A stretch of DNA of 64,000 nt from positions 62,001 to 126,000 of the forward strand of contig JAZKJV010010618.1 in NCBI GenBank assembly GCA_037367405.1, read 5' to 3'. The position numbers were made by a program, and so were the translations under genes. Within the stretch, counting starts at the first letter, position 1. Every line of letters starts with the position of its first letter. Source of the stretch: Ottelia alismoides (taxonomy: Eukaryota > Streptophyta > Magnoliopsida > Alismatales > Hydrocharitaceae). Below the pieces are notes generated by a model. It did not search any database, was not told where the DNA came from, and was given only the letters and a program-made list of their open reading frames with translations. This document shows positions 10,900 to 21,153 of the stretch, in pieces.

Positions 10900-11041
10900 T
10901 GTTGACGCATATGCTTTATTTATATTATTTTGTTATTTTATTTTCTTGCCATTCTCTTTATGTAATTTACCCATAGGCTACTCTCCTATATAAGAGAGCC
11001 TAGGGCTATGGAATAGAGTATCTCTTTCACGTTTCCCAACA
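10900..11041 (+). repeat. Copia 5' LTR (142 bp)
   Basis: TGTTGACGC...CCCAACA with a TATATAAG TATA-type box at 10987-10994. It is very short for a plant LTR, so promoter, R region and polyadenylation signals must all fit in 142 bases. Confidence 0.95.
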
Positions 11042-11053
11042 TGGTATCAGAGC
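11042..11053 (+). promoter_or_regulatory. Copia primer-binding site (tRNA-iMet)
   Basis: TGGTATCAGAGC is complementary to the 3' end of plant initiator tRNA-Met and starts on the first base after the 5' LTR. Confidence 0.93.
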
Positions 11054-11669
11054 GACGGTCCTAGACCGGAGTTCCTGAAACCCTAACCCTAACCCTACCC
11101 GCCGACCCTCTCTCTCTCTCTCCTCCTCTCTCCGCAGATCGGCGCCGCCTCTCCTCTTCTCTCCGCCGATCATCTCCAGCGCTTCCTCAGGCGCACCAAC
11201 GCGTATCTGCGGCAGGATCTCCAGCGCCTTCTCCGATCCAGGCGCATCGGCGCGCACCAGGCGCATAAGCGCACATCAGCGCGCATAGGCGAACATCGAC
11301 GCACATAGGCGCACCAGGCGCATCAGCGCATCAGCGTGCATCAGCGCACATCAGCGCGCATCGCCGCACATCAGCGCACATAGGCGCACATCTGCGCACA
11401 TCGGCGCACATCAGCGCACATAGGCGCACAATCCAGCAGGCGTTCTGTGCGTCATTGGCGCACATTCCAGGCGCACATCCAGCCGTGCATTGACGCACAT
11501 CCAGTGCATCAAGTCCAGTAACTATCGTGCATATACACGGTTTTCAACCCTAAGCCGCAGATCATCAACATGGGTTTAGTTGCGTGAGGTCTACACGTGC
11601 AACTAAACCCACTTATATCGTTGTAGACAAATCACAGTATCTGTCAATCGTCCCAGTCTTCTGTTCAAT
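11054..11669 (+). other. Copia 5' leader with GC-rich repeats and a strong hairpin
   Basis: This untranslated leader lies between the PBS and the gag ATG. From about 11225 to 11500 it is a degenerate tandem of GCGCACATCAGC-type words (period mostly 9-14 bases). Bases 11571-11611 form a hairpin: a 13-bp perfect arm TGGGTTTAGTTGC pairs with GCAACTAAACCCA, extended by GTG/CAC after a 2-base bulge. It lies about 60 bases before the gag start, a usual place for packaging or dimerisation signals in retroelements, but that role is inferred. Confidence 0.7.
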
Positions 11670-12737
11670 ATGTCAGAGAGCAAGGCAGATCATCCATCTA
11701 TTGGCGCATTCCGTGGTCCAGCGCCTATTGTCAAGATGGACGGTACCAATTATGAACTGTGGGCAATACAGTTCATGAGCATGATGAAGTCTACTGGTAA
11801 GAAGCATATTCTTACCGAACCAGAGCCTGCTGAGAAGACTGGAATATATGCCTCCTGGGAGGCTGATGATGCTTATGCCAAGGTGTGGCTATCTGGCACA
11901 TTGGCTATTGAGATCGCCAATGACATTCTACATCAACCCACAGCCAAAGACATGTGGGATATCCTAGCAGCGACATATTCTCAGGCGAAGAATGAGACCA
12001 AGATCCTGCAACTACATGATATATTCACAATTAAGCAGAATGGCCGCCCATTACATTCTCTCTACACATCTTTGAGAGGAATGTTTGAGAAGCTCCATAG
12101 CTTCATACCTCTTACCGCCACACCAGAACAGCAGAAGACATACAGGAATGCGACGATGGTGGGTGTGTTTCTCGCTGCACTCGATCCAGAGTATGAGGCA
12201 GCACGTTCACAGATTTTGGCGGACTCGACTATTCCTCCCATGGAGGAAGCTTTTCACAGATTGAGCAGGATTACTGTACCTTCCGCAGCCACTAGTCAGA
12301 ATCCCTCAGCCATGGCAGCCAACAGAGGCCGTGGGTCTCAATACCAGGGCCGTGGACGTTTTCCCCGTGGAAGGGGTGGCCGCACTAGGCCAACATGCTC
12401 ATATTGTCACAGAGTCGGCCATACTGAAGACACATGCTACTCAAAGCATGGATTTCCTGCATCTGCACGAGCTGCTGAGCAGATAGAGCCCCCGTCTGCA
12501 TCTACACTGGATCAACGATTTGATGATCTGGTTGCCCGTCTTAGGGGCATTATACCACCATCTGGCCCAGCACCGCCGATAGAGAATCATACTGACGCTG
12601 CTGCTTCTGCTTCTGCCTCTACGAGTACTTCAGGTAGTACACTTGCTCTTCACAGTAGTAGATCAGATACATTGTCGTGGATCATGGACTCGGGCGCTAC
12701 ACATCACCTATGTGGCGACCAGAGCCTACTTACATGA
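11670..12737 (+). CDS. Copia Gag plus start of protease
   Basis: This is the capsid-nucleocapsid protein of the copia element. The frame starts MSESKADHPSIGAF at the first ATG after the leader hairpin, and the N-terminal half has the usual copia pattern (NYELWAIQFMSMM, then KDMWDILAATYSQ). An R/G-rich stretch leads to a zinc knuckle, C243-x2-C246-x4-H251-x4-C256, followed by KHGFP. The frame continues into the protease, whose active site DSGATHH has its Asp at residue 340. It then stops at TGA 12735-12737 after 355 codons. The next 12738-15872 are in the same frame, so Gag and Pol form one polyprotein frame with a single nonsense codon. Readthrough cannot be excluded; a recent point mutation is simpler. 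Confidence 0.93.
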   Translation: MSESKADHPSIGAFRGPAPIVKMDGTNYELWAIQFMSMMKSTGKKHILTEPEPAEKTGIYASWEADDAYAKVWLSGTLAIEIANDILHQPTAKDMWDILAATYSQAKNETKILQLHDIFTIKQNGRPLHSLYTSLRGMFEKLHSFIPLTATPEQQKTYRNATMVGVFLAALDPEYEAARSQILADSTIPPMEEAFHRLSRITVPSAATSQNPSAMAANRGRGSQYQGRGRFPRGRGGRTRPTCSYCHRVGHTEDTCYSKHGFPASARAAEQIEPPSASTLDQRFDDLVARLRGIIPPSGPAPPIENHTDAAASASASTSTSGSTLALHSSRSDTLSWIMDSGATHHLCGDQSLLT

Positions 12738-15700
12738 TATACTCAGATTCCTCCAGGACGGACAGTAGTGATTGCCAATGGCACTCATTCCCCTATCACG
12801 GGTCAGGGGGAGATTAGATTGACATCCTCGATGCAGCTCAAGAATGTTTTGCATGCACCGCACTTTTCCATGAATCTGTTGTCGATTAGTCAGATTACGA
12901 AGGATCTCCATTGTCGAGCTATTTTTGATTCATCTTCTTTGATTTTTCAGGACATCCGTACGGGCAACGTGATTGGTCATGGCTATGAGCAAGGAGGCCT
13001 TTATCGTCTGAACCAGACCTCGTTTGCCGGAATCACAGCCTCTCCCGCAGAACAAGTATCTCCTCTCCTGTGGCATCTGCGCTACGGTCATTTACCGCTT
13101 CAGAAGTTGCGTCTAGTCCTACCCTATAGTCTGTCTCACACAACTGTCCAGTGTGAAGCGTGTCAGTTGGGAAAATATCACAGGTCTTCTTTTCCCAGTA
13201 GTCAAGGTCGGAGTAGTAACTCCAAGTTTGAGTTGTTTCATGTCGACGTCTGGGGTCCGAGTCGTGTTCCCGATCATCAGGGGCACAGGTTCTATATTGT
13301 ATTTGTGGATGATTTTTCTAGAGCATCATGGGTATTTCTAATGAAAAATAAGTCTGAAGCTGGAGATATTATTATTCACTTTCTAAATGAGATTCAGAAT
13401 GTCTTTTCCACAACGGTCAAAATTATGAGAACTGACAATGCCTTAGAGTTGTGCACCAACAATCTAGCCAAATACTACTCCTCAAAAGGGATTGTTCACC
13501 AAACATCCTGTGCTCATACGTCTCAACAAAATGGGGTTGCAGAAAGAAAACACCGTCATCTTCTTGATGTTACAAGGTATCTTCTCATTCAGAGTCATGT
13601 CCCGTATACCTACTGGGGTGATGCAGTCCTTACTGCATGTTATCTTATAAATCGTATGCCCTCGTCTGTCTTGAATGAACAGGTTCCTTTCTCACTTATA
13701 TATCCTGACAAGGAGCTGTTTATTCTTACCCCTCGTGTCTTTGGGTCTGTTGCATTTGTCCATCAGTTGTCGCCCGGTTCTGACAAGCTCTCTCCTAGGG
13801 CTGTCAAGTGCGTCTTTGTGGGGTACTCCAGAACTCAAAAGGGGTACAAGTGTTTTGACCCTGTACGTCGGCAGTATATGATCAGTGCAGATGTTACATT
13901 CTTTGAATCTATCATGTATTTTTCAGAATCCGGGAACATGCAGCCACCACCATTGTCTCCTGATACCGTATTCATGGCACCACCAACATCACAGCCGTCG
14001 CCTTCAGTACCACCACCACCACCACCACCACCGCCACCAATAATATCCCCCTTACCATTCCATTACACCCGACGGCCGAATCAGGCTCATGGCCCTGACC
14101 AGTCAACTAGCTCGCCTATGGTATGTAATGAAAATATTAATGTTGATGAATCTGACGACATTTCTCAGCAGGATGCAGTACAGAAGCAGGGTACTCCTAC
14201 AGAGGATCTAGATGTCCCAATCGCTCTACGAAAGCAGAAGAGAAGCTGTGCCAAGTATCCAGTATCAGCTGCGGTTTCGTTTGAGAGGCTATCTGGACCA
14301 TTCATGACGTTTGCATTGGCACTCTCAGCTACAGATATTCCACGGAACCATCATGAGGCTTTGCAGGACTCTAGATGGCGGCTAGCAATGGAGGAAGAGA
14401 TGGCGGCTCTTCAGTCTCGAGGTACATGGAGCCTGGTTACCATACCTCCAGATGTCACCCCAGTGAGTTGCAGATGGGTGTTTACAGTGAAACATAATGC
14501 AGATGGCTCTATTGACAGGTACAAGGCACGCTTAGTTGCAAGAGGCTTCACACAGATATATGGGGTGGATTACCTTGACACGTTCTCCCCTGTAGCTCGT
14601 CATTCCACTCTGCGGATACTCTTATCAGTTGCAGTTACTAGAGACTGGCCGCTCTATCAACTGGATGTGAAGAATGCTTTTCTGTATGGTGATCTGCAGG
14701 AGGAAGTCTATATGCAACAACCACCAGGTTTTGCTGTTGAGGGGGAGTGTTCCAAGGTTTGCAGATTACATAAGGCCATCTACGGCCTTAAGCAGAGCCC
14801 CAGAGCATGGTTCCATAAGTTGTCAGACCTCTTTGAGAAACAAGGATATAAACGCTCCAATGCTGATCATTCCTTGTTCGTGCAGAAGACGGCGAGAGGT
14901 ATTACTGTAATCATGGTTTATGTTGATGATATCTTGATTACAGGTGATGATGACCAAGGCATTAAGCAGGCAAAGGAAAAGCTGGGGACTGAGTTTGTCA
15001 CCAAGGACTTGGGAGTCCTTAGATATTTTCTGGGGCTGGAATTTGCTAGAAATCCATATGGGTTAGTCATGACACAGAGGAAGTATGTCACAGATCTACT
15101 GAATGAGACAGGTATGCTAGGATGTCGGCCTGCTACGACACCAATGGATCCTAGCATGAAGTTGTATGATGATGACACAGAAGAGGTCGACAAGCGAAGG
15201 TACAGAGAACTGGTAGGCAAACTACTATATGTCACGATCACTAGACCTGATATATCGTTTGCAGTGAGTCATGTGAGCCAGTTCATGGAGCAACCACGTC
15301 AGGTCCATATGGATGCAATACACATGATTTTGAGATATTTAAAATCATCTCCAGGTGCAGGCTTGCTATTTAAGAAAGGAAAGGAGATTTCTGTCACAGC
15401 ATGTGCGGATGCAGACTACGCAGGATGCCCCAAGGACAGGAAGTCAACATCAGGGTTTGCAGTTTATGTTGGAGATGCTATAGTTTCGTGGAAGAGCAAG
15501 AAGCAGACAGTAGTAGCCAGATCCAGTGCTGAATCAGAATATAGGGCTATGGCCCAGGCCAGCACAGAAATGATGTGGGTGAAATCCTTACTTGCAGATC
15601 TATGCCTTGACATACCTCTTCCTATGATGTTGGAATGTGACAATCAGGCCGCCTTATTCATTGCAAATAACCCAGCGTTTCATGAAAGGACCAAGCATAT

Positions 15701-15872
15701 TGAGGTCGACTGTCATTACATACGTGACATGATTCAGAAGGGGTTTATTACTACATCTCACGTCACATCAGAGAATCAGACTGCTGATATCTTCACCAAG
15801 GCACTACTTAGAGGCCCATTCCAGAAGTGCGCGTCCAAGCTGAGCATGATTGATATCTATGCTCCATCTTGA
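12738..15872 (+). CDS. Copia Pol: protease end, integrase, RT, RNase H
   Basis: This frame is uninterrupted, in phase with gag; residue numbers here count from the first Met at 12768. Integrase: zinc region H103, H108, C129, C132; core D160 (HVDVWG), D223 (RTDN), E259 (NGVAERKH), with 35 residues between D223 and E259. A proline run near residues 407-417, encoded by a CCA microsatellite around 14011-14040, links it to RT. RT: D633 (QLDVKNAFLYGDL) and YVDD with D720 and D721. RNase H: D881 in ADADYAG, then SSAESEYRAMAQ, CDNQAA and ADIFTKAL. It ends just before the polypurine tract. All catalytic residues I can check are intact. Copia order (integrase before RT) is clear; the sub-lineage is not. 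Confidence 0.95.
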   Translation, partial: YTQIPPGRTVVIANGTHSPITGQGEIRLTSSMQLKNVLHAPHFSMNLLSISQITKDLHCRAIFDSSSLIFQDIRTGNVIGHGYEQGGLYRLNQTSFAGITASPAEQVSPLLWHLRYGHLPLQKLRLVLPYSLSHTTVQCEACQLGKYHRSSFPSSQGRSSNSKFELFHVDVWGPSRVPDHQGHRFYIVFVDDFSRASWVFLMKNKSEAGDIIIHFLNEIQNVFSTTVKIMRTDNALELCTNNLAKYYSSKGIVHQTSCAHTSQQNGVAERKHRHLLDVTRYLLIQSHVPYTYWGDAVLTACYLINRMPSSVLNEQVPFSLIYPDKELFILTPRVFGSVAFVHQLSPGSDKLSPRAVKCVFVGYSRTQKGYKCFDPVRRQYMISADVTFFESIMYFSESGNMQPPPLSPDTVFMAPPTSQPSPSVPPPPPPPPPPIISPLPFHYTRRPNQAHGPDQSTSSPMVCNENINVDESDDISQQDAVQKQGTPTEDLDVPIALRKQKRSCAKYPVSAAVSFERLSGPFMTFALALSATDIPRNHHEALQDSRWRLAMEEEMAALQSRGTWSLVTIPPDVTPVSCRWVFTVKHNADGSIDRYKARLVARGFTQIYGVDYLDTFSPVARHSTLRILLSVAVTRDWPLYQLDVKNAFLYGDLQEEVYMQQPPGFAVEGECSKVCRLHKAIYGLKQSPRAWFHKLSDLFEKQGYKRSNADHSLFVQKTARGITVIMVYVDDILITGDDDQGIKQAKEKLGTEFVTKDLGVLRYFLGLEFARNPYGLVMTQRKYVTDLLNETGMLGCRPATTPMDPSMKLYDDDTEEVDKRRYRELVGKLLYVTITRPDISFAVSHVSQFMEQPRQVHMDAIHMILRYLKSSPGAGLLFKKGKEISVTACADADYAGCPKDRKSTSGFAVYVGDAIVSWKSKKQTVVARSSAESEYRAMAQASTEMMWVKSLLADLCLDIPLPMMLECDNQAALFIANNPAFHERTKHIEVDCHYIRDMIQKGFITTSHVTSENQTADIFTKALLRGPFQKCASKLSMIDIYAPS

Positions 15873-15879
15873 GGGGGAG
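15871..15879 (+). promoter_or_regulatory. Copia polypurine tract
   Basis: GAGGGGGAG abuts the 3' LTR and overlaps the end of the pol stop codon. It primes plus-strand cDNA. Confidence 0.9.
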
Positions 15880-16021
15880 TGTTGACGCATATGCTTTATT
15901 TATATCATTTTGTTATTTTATTTTCTTGCCATTCTCTTTATGTAATTTACCCATAGGCTACTCTCCTATATAAGAGAGCCTAGGGCTATGGAATAGAGTA
16001 TCTCTTTCACGTTTCCCAACA
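15880..16021 (+). repeat. Copia 3' LTR (142 bp)
   Basis: Identical to the 5' LTR except for C at 15906. It is followed by the GATAT duplication. Confidence 0.95.
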
Positions 16022-16026
16022 GATAT

Positions 16027-18134
16027 TATTTTCAAATATTTTACATGATTTGCGAAAAAAACGGCTTGCCATGTTTGGAAAATTATTTTGAAAATCTACA
16101 TATTTATGTAACATTGTTTACAAAAAGTTTTCAAATTCTTTTTCAAAACTAAGGGTGTAAATGACTATAATTAATTAATTCTCTAACTTGAAAACCCCTC
16201 ACTATCCTCTATGTCTCTTCAGTTTCTTTTAGTGTCTTAATTACGCTTTAAAGGTTGTGACGTTTCTCTGAACCGTCTTGTCATTCTCATTTATAAGGTT
16301 GCCTTTCCTTAAAATATTATAAGGATCTGATATAGAGAAAAATCTGGATATAGATTCTGTATTTTGGAAGATTAAGTTGATACAGAGTTCTCTGAAAAGA
16401 GTGATACCAACTAAGGAGGATGATCTTTTGATAGAAGAACCAAATATGGAGATTCCTTTACCTTTTCTCAAGGATGTTCACCTAATGAATACTCACCTTT
16501 TTGTAAGTTGGGTCATTCCTTTTTGTCTAGTTTTTCTCTTTTAAGAAAAACCAAAAAGTCTATCGCAGGATTTCAGGGATTAATTCGTCTTCCCGTAATC
16601 ATGAAGAATTTTGAGGCTTCCCATGTAGATTTGAACATTACTTTTGAGGAAGAATGGCATAATTCTATAAGGATAAAATTTCAAGTTAATGAAGATCTTT
16701 CTTTCTCTGATTCGAAAGTATTCTCCATTAGGGAAAAAGTAGTTAAAGCATAAGGTAGCCTGTGATTTTAAACCTCGAAGATTCGATCTGGATTTCTAAG
16801 GAGCTGAAGTTTGTAATGTTATGTTAGGTGTCTTTGTATTGCATCTTTGTGAAATTCTGTAAAAGTTACCCTGCATGTCTTTAAAGCTTATAAATTCTTG
16901 AAAATCTTTTTAATTGGTGTCTTTCCCTGACACATTTTCACTATGCACTCAAGGCTTGAGATGATCTTTAACACTTGGTTTAAGTAGTCCCTAAACTTAG
17001 AGTTATCATGTATTAGTCATTAGGGACTTAGACTAAAAAAAATACACTCTCCTAGTTTGAAGATATGCATGCTATATTCTATGCTTAATCTCCCTTTAAA
17101 GAATTTGACTTTCACCCACATGCACGACTACAATAGTGATTGAGATGAGTCAAGGTATCATTAAGGAAACCGGTATTGGAAGTTTGAGTTTGGGCTTGAT
17201 CTATATGATGCTCGAGGATGGGATAAAATTAATGATGACTTGATGAAACCTGAGTGTCAGCATCTTAGCCACTATGGGACTTGTTATCATGCTATCTCCT
17301 AACCAAACCTAAAGTGCCAGGATGTGATGACATCAATTAATAAGTTGATCGATGTACGCCAATCTTTTGGTAAAAGCAGTGGAGCTAGCCAAAAACAAGG
17401 CAAAGAAATACAAATATTGAAAGAAAAGCTCTCATCTTACAAGTCAAATATCAAAAGAGCTCTCACCAAAGGAGAGCGCTCCCAACCATTTCAAAGTGTC
17501 CACTTGGAACACCGCTAATAGGACCATGAGTCGGGCTAGCATTCAAAAAGGGCTCTGTATCGTAAATGCTACAAGTCTGGGTGTATAAGGTATAATAGAT
17601 ACTCAAAAAAGGCACATCCCGGTGTATTCCCAGGAAAACAAGTGCAGACGACTCCAACTTCTCTTGACGGACACACTGATTGGCAAAAATTAAATTAAAA
17701 ATGTGTTGCATTTTGGCACAAGAGAGAACCTTGTTCCTACAAGAGGAAGAGAAAATAAGTACACAATCCTATATCCTCCATAATCTGGCCTTCCATTTTT
17801 TTCTTTTGAAAGTCCGACAAATTAAAGAGATGGTGGATTGAAGGAAGACTAGATTTATTCTCTAGAATTGAGGATTGGGTCCTTAGAAGAGCTTCCAAGA
17901 TTGGAATTGTTGATGATGATTTGATTCTCCTCTCTTGTTGCAGTCAATACTAAGTCATATTCCTTATATTTATGTATACATTGAGAGTCTGACAATTAAG
18001 AGGTGTTGAGTTCCTTTTAATTAATACTTGGATCAACTCAGAGTTTTAGCGGATCAAACCTGGTACAACTCACTTTCACATGTCAGGGATCGCACTAACT
18101 AATCTAACCAATTCTTTATTAGCTCGAGGATGAG
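16027..18134 (+). other. E2 3' non-coding region, right of the copia insertion
   Basis: It continues the AT-rich TTTGAAAAT-type sequence interrupted by the copia insertion, then about 2 kb up to the E2 polypurine tract. That is about twice the equivalent region in E1 or E3, so it may hold extra captured sequence. A short inverted repeat AGTCCCTAA/TTAGGGACT lies near 16985-17030. Frames at 17324-17518 (K/Q/S-rich, coiled-coil-like) and 16508-16753 match nothing I know. Confidence 0.55.
16320..16756 (+). pseudogene. Unidentified coding-like remnant in E2 3' region
   Basis: Two plus-strand frames in sequence have protein-like composition. One is around 16365-16505 (VIPTKEDDLLIEEPNMEIPL, then PFLKDVHLMNTHLF). 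A second, 16508-16753, includes IRLPVIMKNFEASHVDLN, then ITFEEEWHNSIRIKFQVN. They are joined only by a frameshift. I do not recognise either. They could be a captured host fragment or an extra ORF of the element; chance is also possible. Confidence 0.25.
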
Positions 18135-18154
18135 CTTAGCTTAAGTATAGGTGG
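18135..18154 (+). promoter_or_regulatory. Polypurine tract of E2
   Basis: AGCTTAAGTATAGGTGG abuts the LTR start TGATAAATC at 18155. Its first 14 bases equal the 3' arm and start of the G-run of the second hairpin module of the same element (10579-10592). Confidence 0.75.
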
Positions 18155-21153
18155 TGATAAATCTCAGATTTATTAGCTTAACTGATCTTATTTATCTCCT
18201 TTACTTAGATTAATAACATGATTCATTGACTAATTAACACTAATTGATAATGTTGTTTTGTATATAATTAACACTAATTATTATATATTAATATTGTGTA
18301 ATATTTTATATATTTATTAATTATAAAAAATAAATAAAAATTAGAATAAAACTGTACATAAATAAAATAACATAAAATAAAAATACAAAAAATAATAAGC
18401 AAAAGGAAAATTAAAGAATTTCTTTTATATAGTTTGTAATAGTATTTAATTTCTAACTATGTACAAATGACCTTTGATCTCTTTGATTTCTACATGAAAG
18501 TTGTAGATCTCATCGAGATCTACAATTTCATGTTTACCACTTTTTCTGATTCACCCTCAAACTATTTCTTTCATAATTATTACTGATTTTTCTAAATTAA
18601 ACTAATTCTGATTGAGCCACATGGTGCCTTCAAATCGCACCACGTGGCCCTCTTCTCTTAACGCTACGTGCCTCCATTTTCCACCGCCCGATCATCCCCA
18701 GGCGCTTCATTCCCCGTCGTTGGACCGTGCTTCATTTTTCACTCTTCGATCCATCTCCAGATCACATCTGAACCACCCACTTTCACTCATTTCTCCTTAC
18801 ACCATGTGTTAACCTCTAGCACCGTTCGATCTCCTCCATCAGCTTCAATCTTCACCGTATGGTCGTGCTTCAATCCCAGCCCTCTGATCAAAGCCCAGAT
18901 TGCACATGGACCATTCGTCTCCGCCTTCTTTCCCTTTTTCCACGTGGTGCTCTCCTTAGCCATCGATAGTGTCCCCATCGATCTAATCGGGACCACTCAC
19001 GAGCGCTACCCTCTAAGTCGTTGCATCACGAGATCCAACAACCAAAACCCTTTTTTCCACCTCCAGCCAAATAAGCCAAAAGACGCGATTGTTCGTCACA
19101 TAATCGTTTCTACCAAATTTTCCAATCCATCTCCAGTGGTCTCTCGACTAACTTCTATTAGCAACCTCTTCCCCGAACTTCCCTTTCCTTCGCGTCAACC
19201 ACCAGAACCGTTAGAAATCATTGTGTGGCATCGGCATGATGATCAAAACTACCACAAAACCCCTCACAACCTCCTCCATTTCACCTTTAAATAACCCTTT
19301 ATCATCCCTTTCTCTGGCTATCCGCCATTCACGGACATGTTCCCTAGCATTCTCTATCCCCCAGTGATAGTTCAAGGGACAGATTGAACGCCATGACGGC
19401 GTGTACCTCCGGCGAGATCCTTGGCCTCCTTGCCAAGTTACAACCAGTACTAGAGGTTGTTCGAGCTTGATTCTATATCCAGGAACTTCAAGCGAGGACT
19501 GCGTAGCCTTAAGCTTCACGATTCGGATCAAAGATTAATCTGATTCTACATTTGCTTCAATCTTTCAACTTCTAGGTTAGATCTTATTATAGTTATGTTG
19601 TTAACCTTGAGAATTTACTTTCTAGTCGTTAAACACTCTTATACCCTCCTAAAGGTCATTTACCTGTGCCTTGGACATTCATCCACGTGTAATATCTCCG
19701 GTGATCTATTCATTTCTTCATCGTCGTGATCACCCGATTCCATTTGTTTCCTCCACGGAGATGACACCCCTTAGGGATTCATCGACCACTTGCGAGTAGC
19801 CCGCCATTCTATTAACATTAGCTTCCAAATCATTCGCGAAGAGCTTGTTTTATCGTAGCTAACCATGCAGGACATCCTAAGGTTTCAATGGTCAGAGGTT
19901 GGAACTTAGTTTTGATCTCCAGTTTTCTCTCGAGTGACGTTGCATCGACCGGAATCCCTAGGCATCTCTGGACCTTCTCCAAGCATCCATCGTCTAATCC
20001 TAAGTCCAACAGAGGCATCTAGGCCTTTTGAGATCAGAAAGGAGCAAGGAGAAGCTATAACCGAGTCATAAGAGTCCCACCTCTTCGCCACCGCACAAAG
20101 AGGAGCGCAAGAACAGAGTAGCAGCTCCCGTCGATTTCGCTTAATTAGGCGAGATCTAACAATCGAATTTAATCCATGTTGCCAACCTGAAGCATCAGTA
20201 TTTGACACGTGGCCCCAGCCTGAGTCGGACCCTGTAACGAATAACGTGAACTGCACATGCTTGTGGGAAAATTGCAACTTCAGTCCTGTGATTTTTAAAA
20301 AATACAGATCAGTCCTTCCGCTTGTTTTCGATTTACACATCTGCCCCTGCGAGTTTTCTTAATTGCGTTTAACTCCTTATCTGTCCTTATATGTAAGAAA
20401 ACTTGGAAGTCTTTATTACAGTTGTACCCCTGGATTCTTTGTTGAATATCTTCTTATCCTAAGATCCAATTAATGTAATTTTGATCTTGTTTGAAAGATG
20501 GTTGGATGCTCTATCTTGTAATAGCATGTGTAGTTGACTTTGATTAATAATTCATGCATTAATTATCAATGTTTGAAGGCTTCGATTGATTGTTATAATC
20601 TAGTTTAATTCATATATTCTACATGCTCATTTTTATCCCTTCAAGCATGACTATCTTTAAGATCTATTATTTTTGAATGTAAATCATCTTTGGATCATTA
20701 ATAGACTTATTTGCTGATTAAATTATAAAAGTGGGAAAAGTTAAGATTTTGGGATCAACTTCTTCTTTTTTGAAATATTCTCTAAGGAAATAATTCAGGG
20801 TTTTTCTATTAATCATCCAAGTTTCTCGTTATAAGTTTCTTTTAAGTGTTGATCTCCTGTCTGTCTTGTGTATGCATTTATGTTTGCACTTAATTCATAG
20901 GCACAAAAATTATGTTAAAGTTCTATGTTAATTGTGCGATATGAATTGGCTTAAAGTAGTAAATTCCTAAATTACTGATATAAAACTATTTGTCCCCTAA
21001 AGTTAATCACTAAAGTGCTCGCATCCTTGTGTTTGACCCTGGACTTCCCAGGTTATAAATTTAAGCTGAGAACCTTGTCAATGGGATTCCTCTGATGCTA
21101 AGTGCTCGTGCTACAAAGAATCTCTCTTAATACATGCATTTAGTGCTTTATCA
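18155..21153 (+). repeat. Athila-like LTR (3' LTR of E2), about 3.0 kb
   Basis: It begins TGATAAATC after the polypurine tract and ends GCTTTATCA, where a minus-strand copia gag frame takes over at once. It is a divergent subfamily of the other Athila LTRs: it shares the terminal hairpin plan, a GC-rich middle with CCACGTGG near 18640, and phrases such as ACATGAAAGTTGTAGA (near 18493). A 208-aa S/P-rich frame at 18668-19294 lies in the presumed promoter part and is not supported as a gene. Predicted duplication at its right edge is GGTAC; the left partner is outside the window. Confidence 0.8.

Larger units (their letters stand above)
10900..16021 (+). mobile_element. Nearly intact Ty1/copia retrotransposon, 5122 bp
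   Basis: Two 142-bp LTRs (10900-11041 and 15880-16021) differ at one site only (T at 10926, C at 15906). They begin TGTTGACGC and end TTTCCCAACA. A 5-bp target-site duplication GATAT flanks it (10895-10899 and 16022-16026). A tRNA-iMet primer-binding site follows the 5' LTR at once, and a polypurine tract abuts the 3' LTR. The gag-pol frame is open from 11670 to 15872 apart from one TGA at 12735-12737. With one difference in 142 bases the insertion is young: about 0.3 My if the grass rate of 1.3e-8 per site per year applies, with very wide error. It lies inside the 3' region of E2. Confidence 0.97.

Noticed and set aside
18668..19294. 208-aa S/P-rich open frame
   Set aside because: It sits in the GC-rich promoter-side part of the E2 LTR, has low complexity, and has no counterpart in the sister LTRs.
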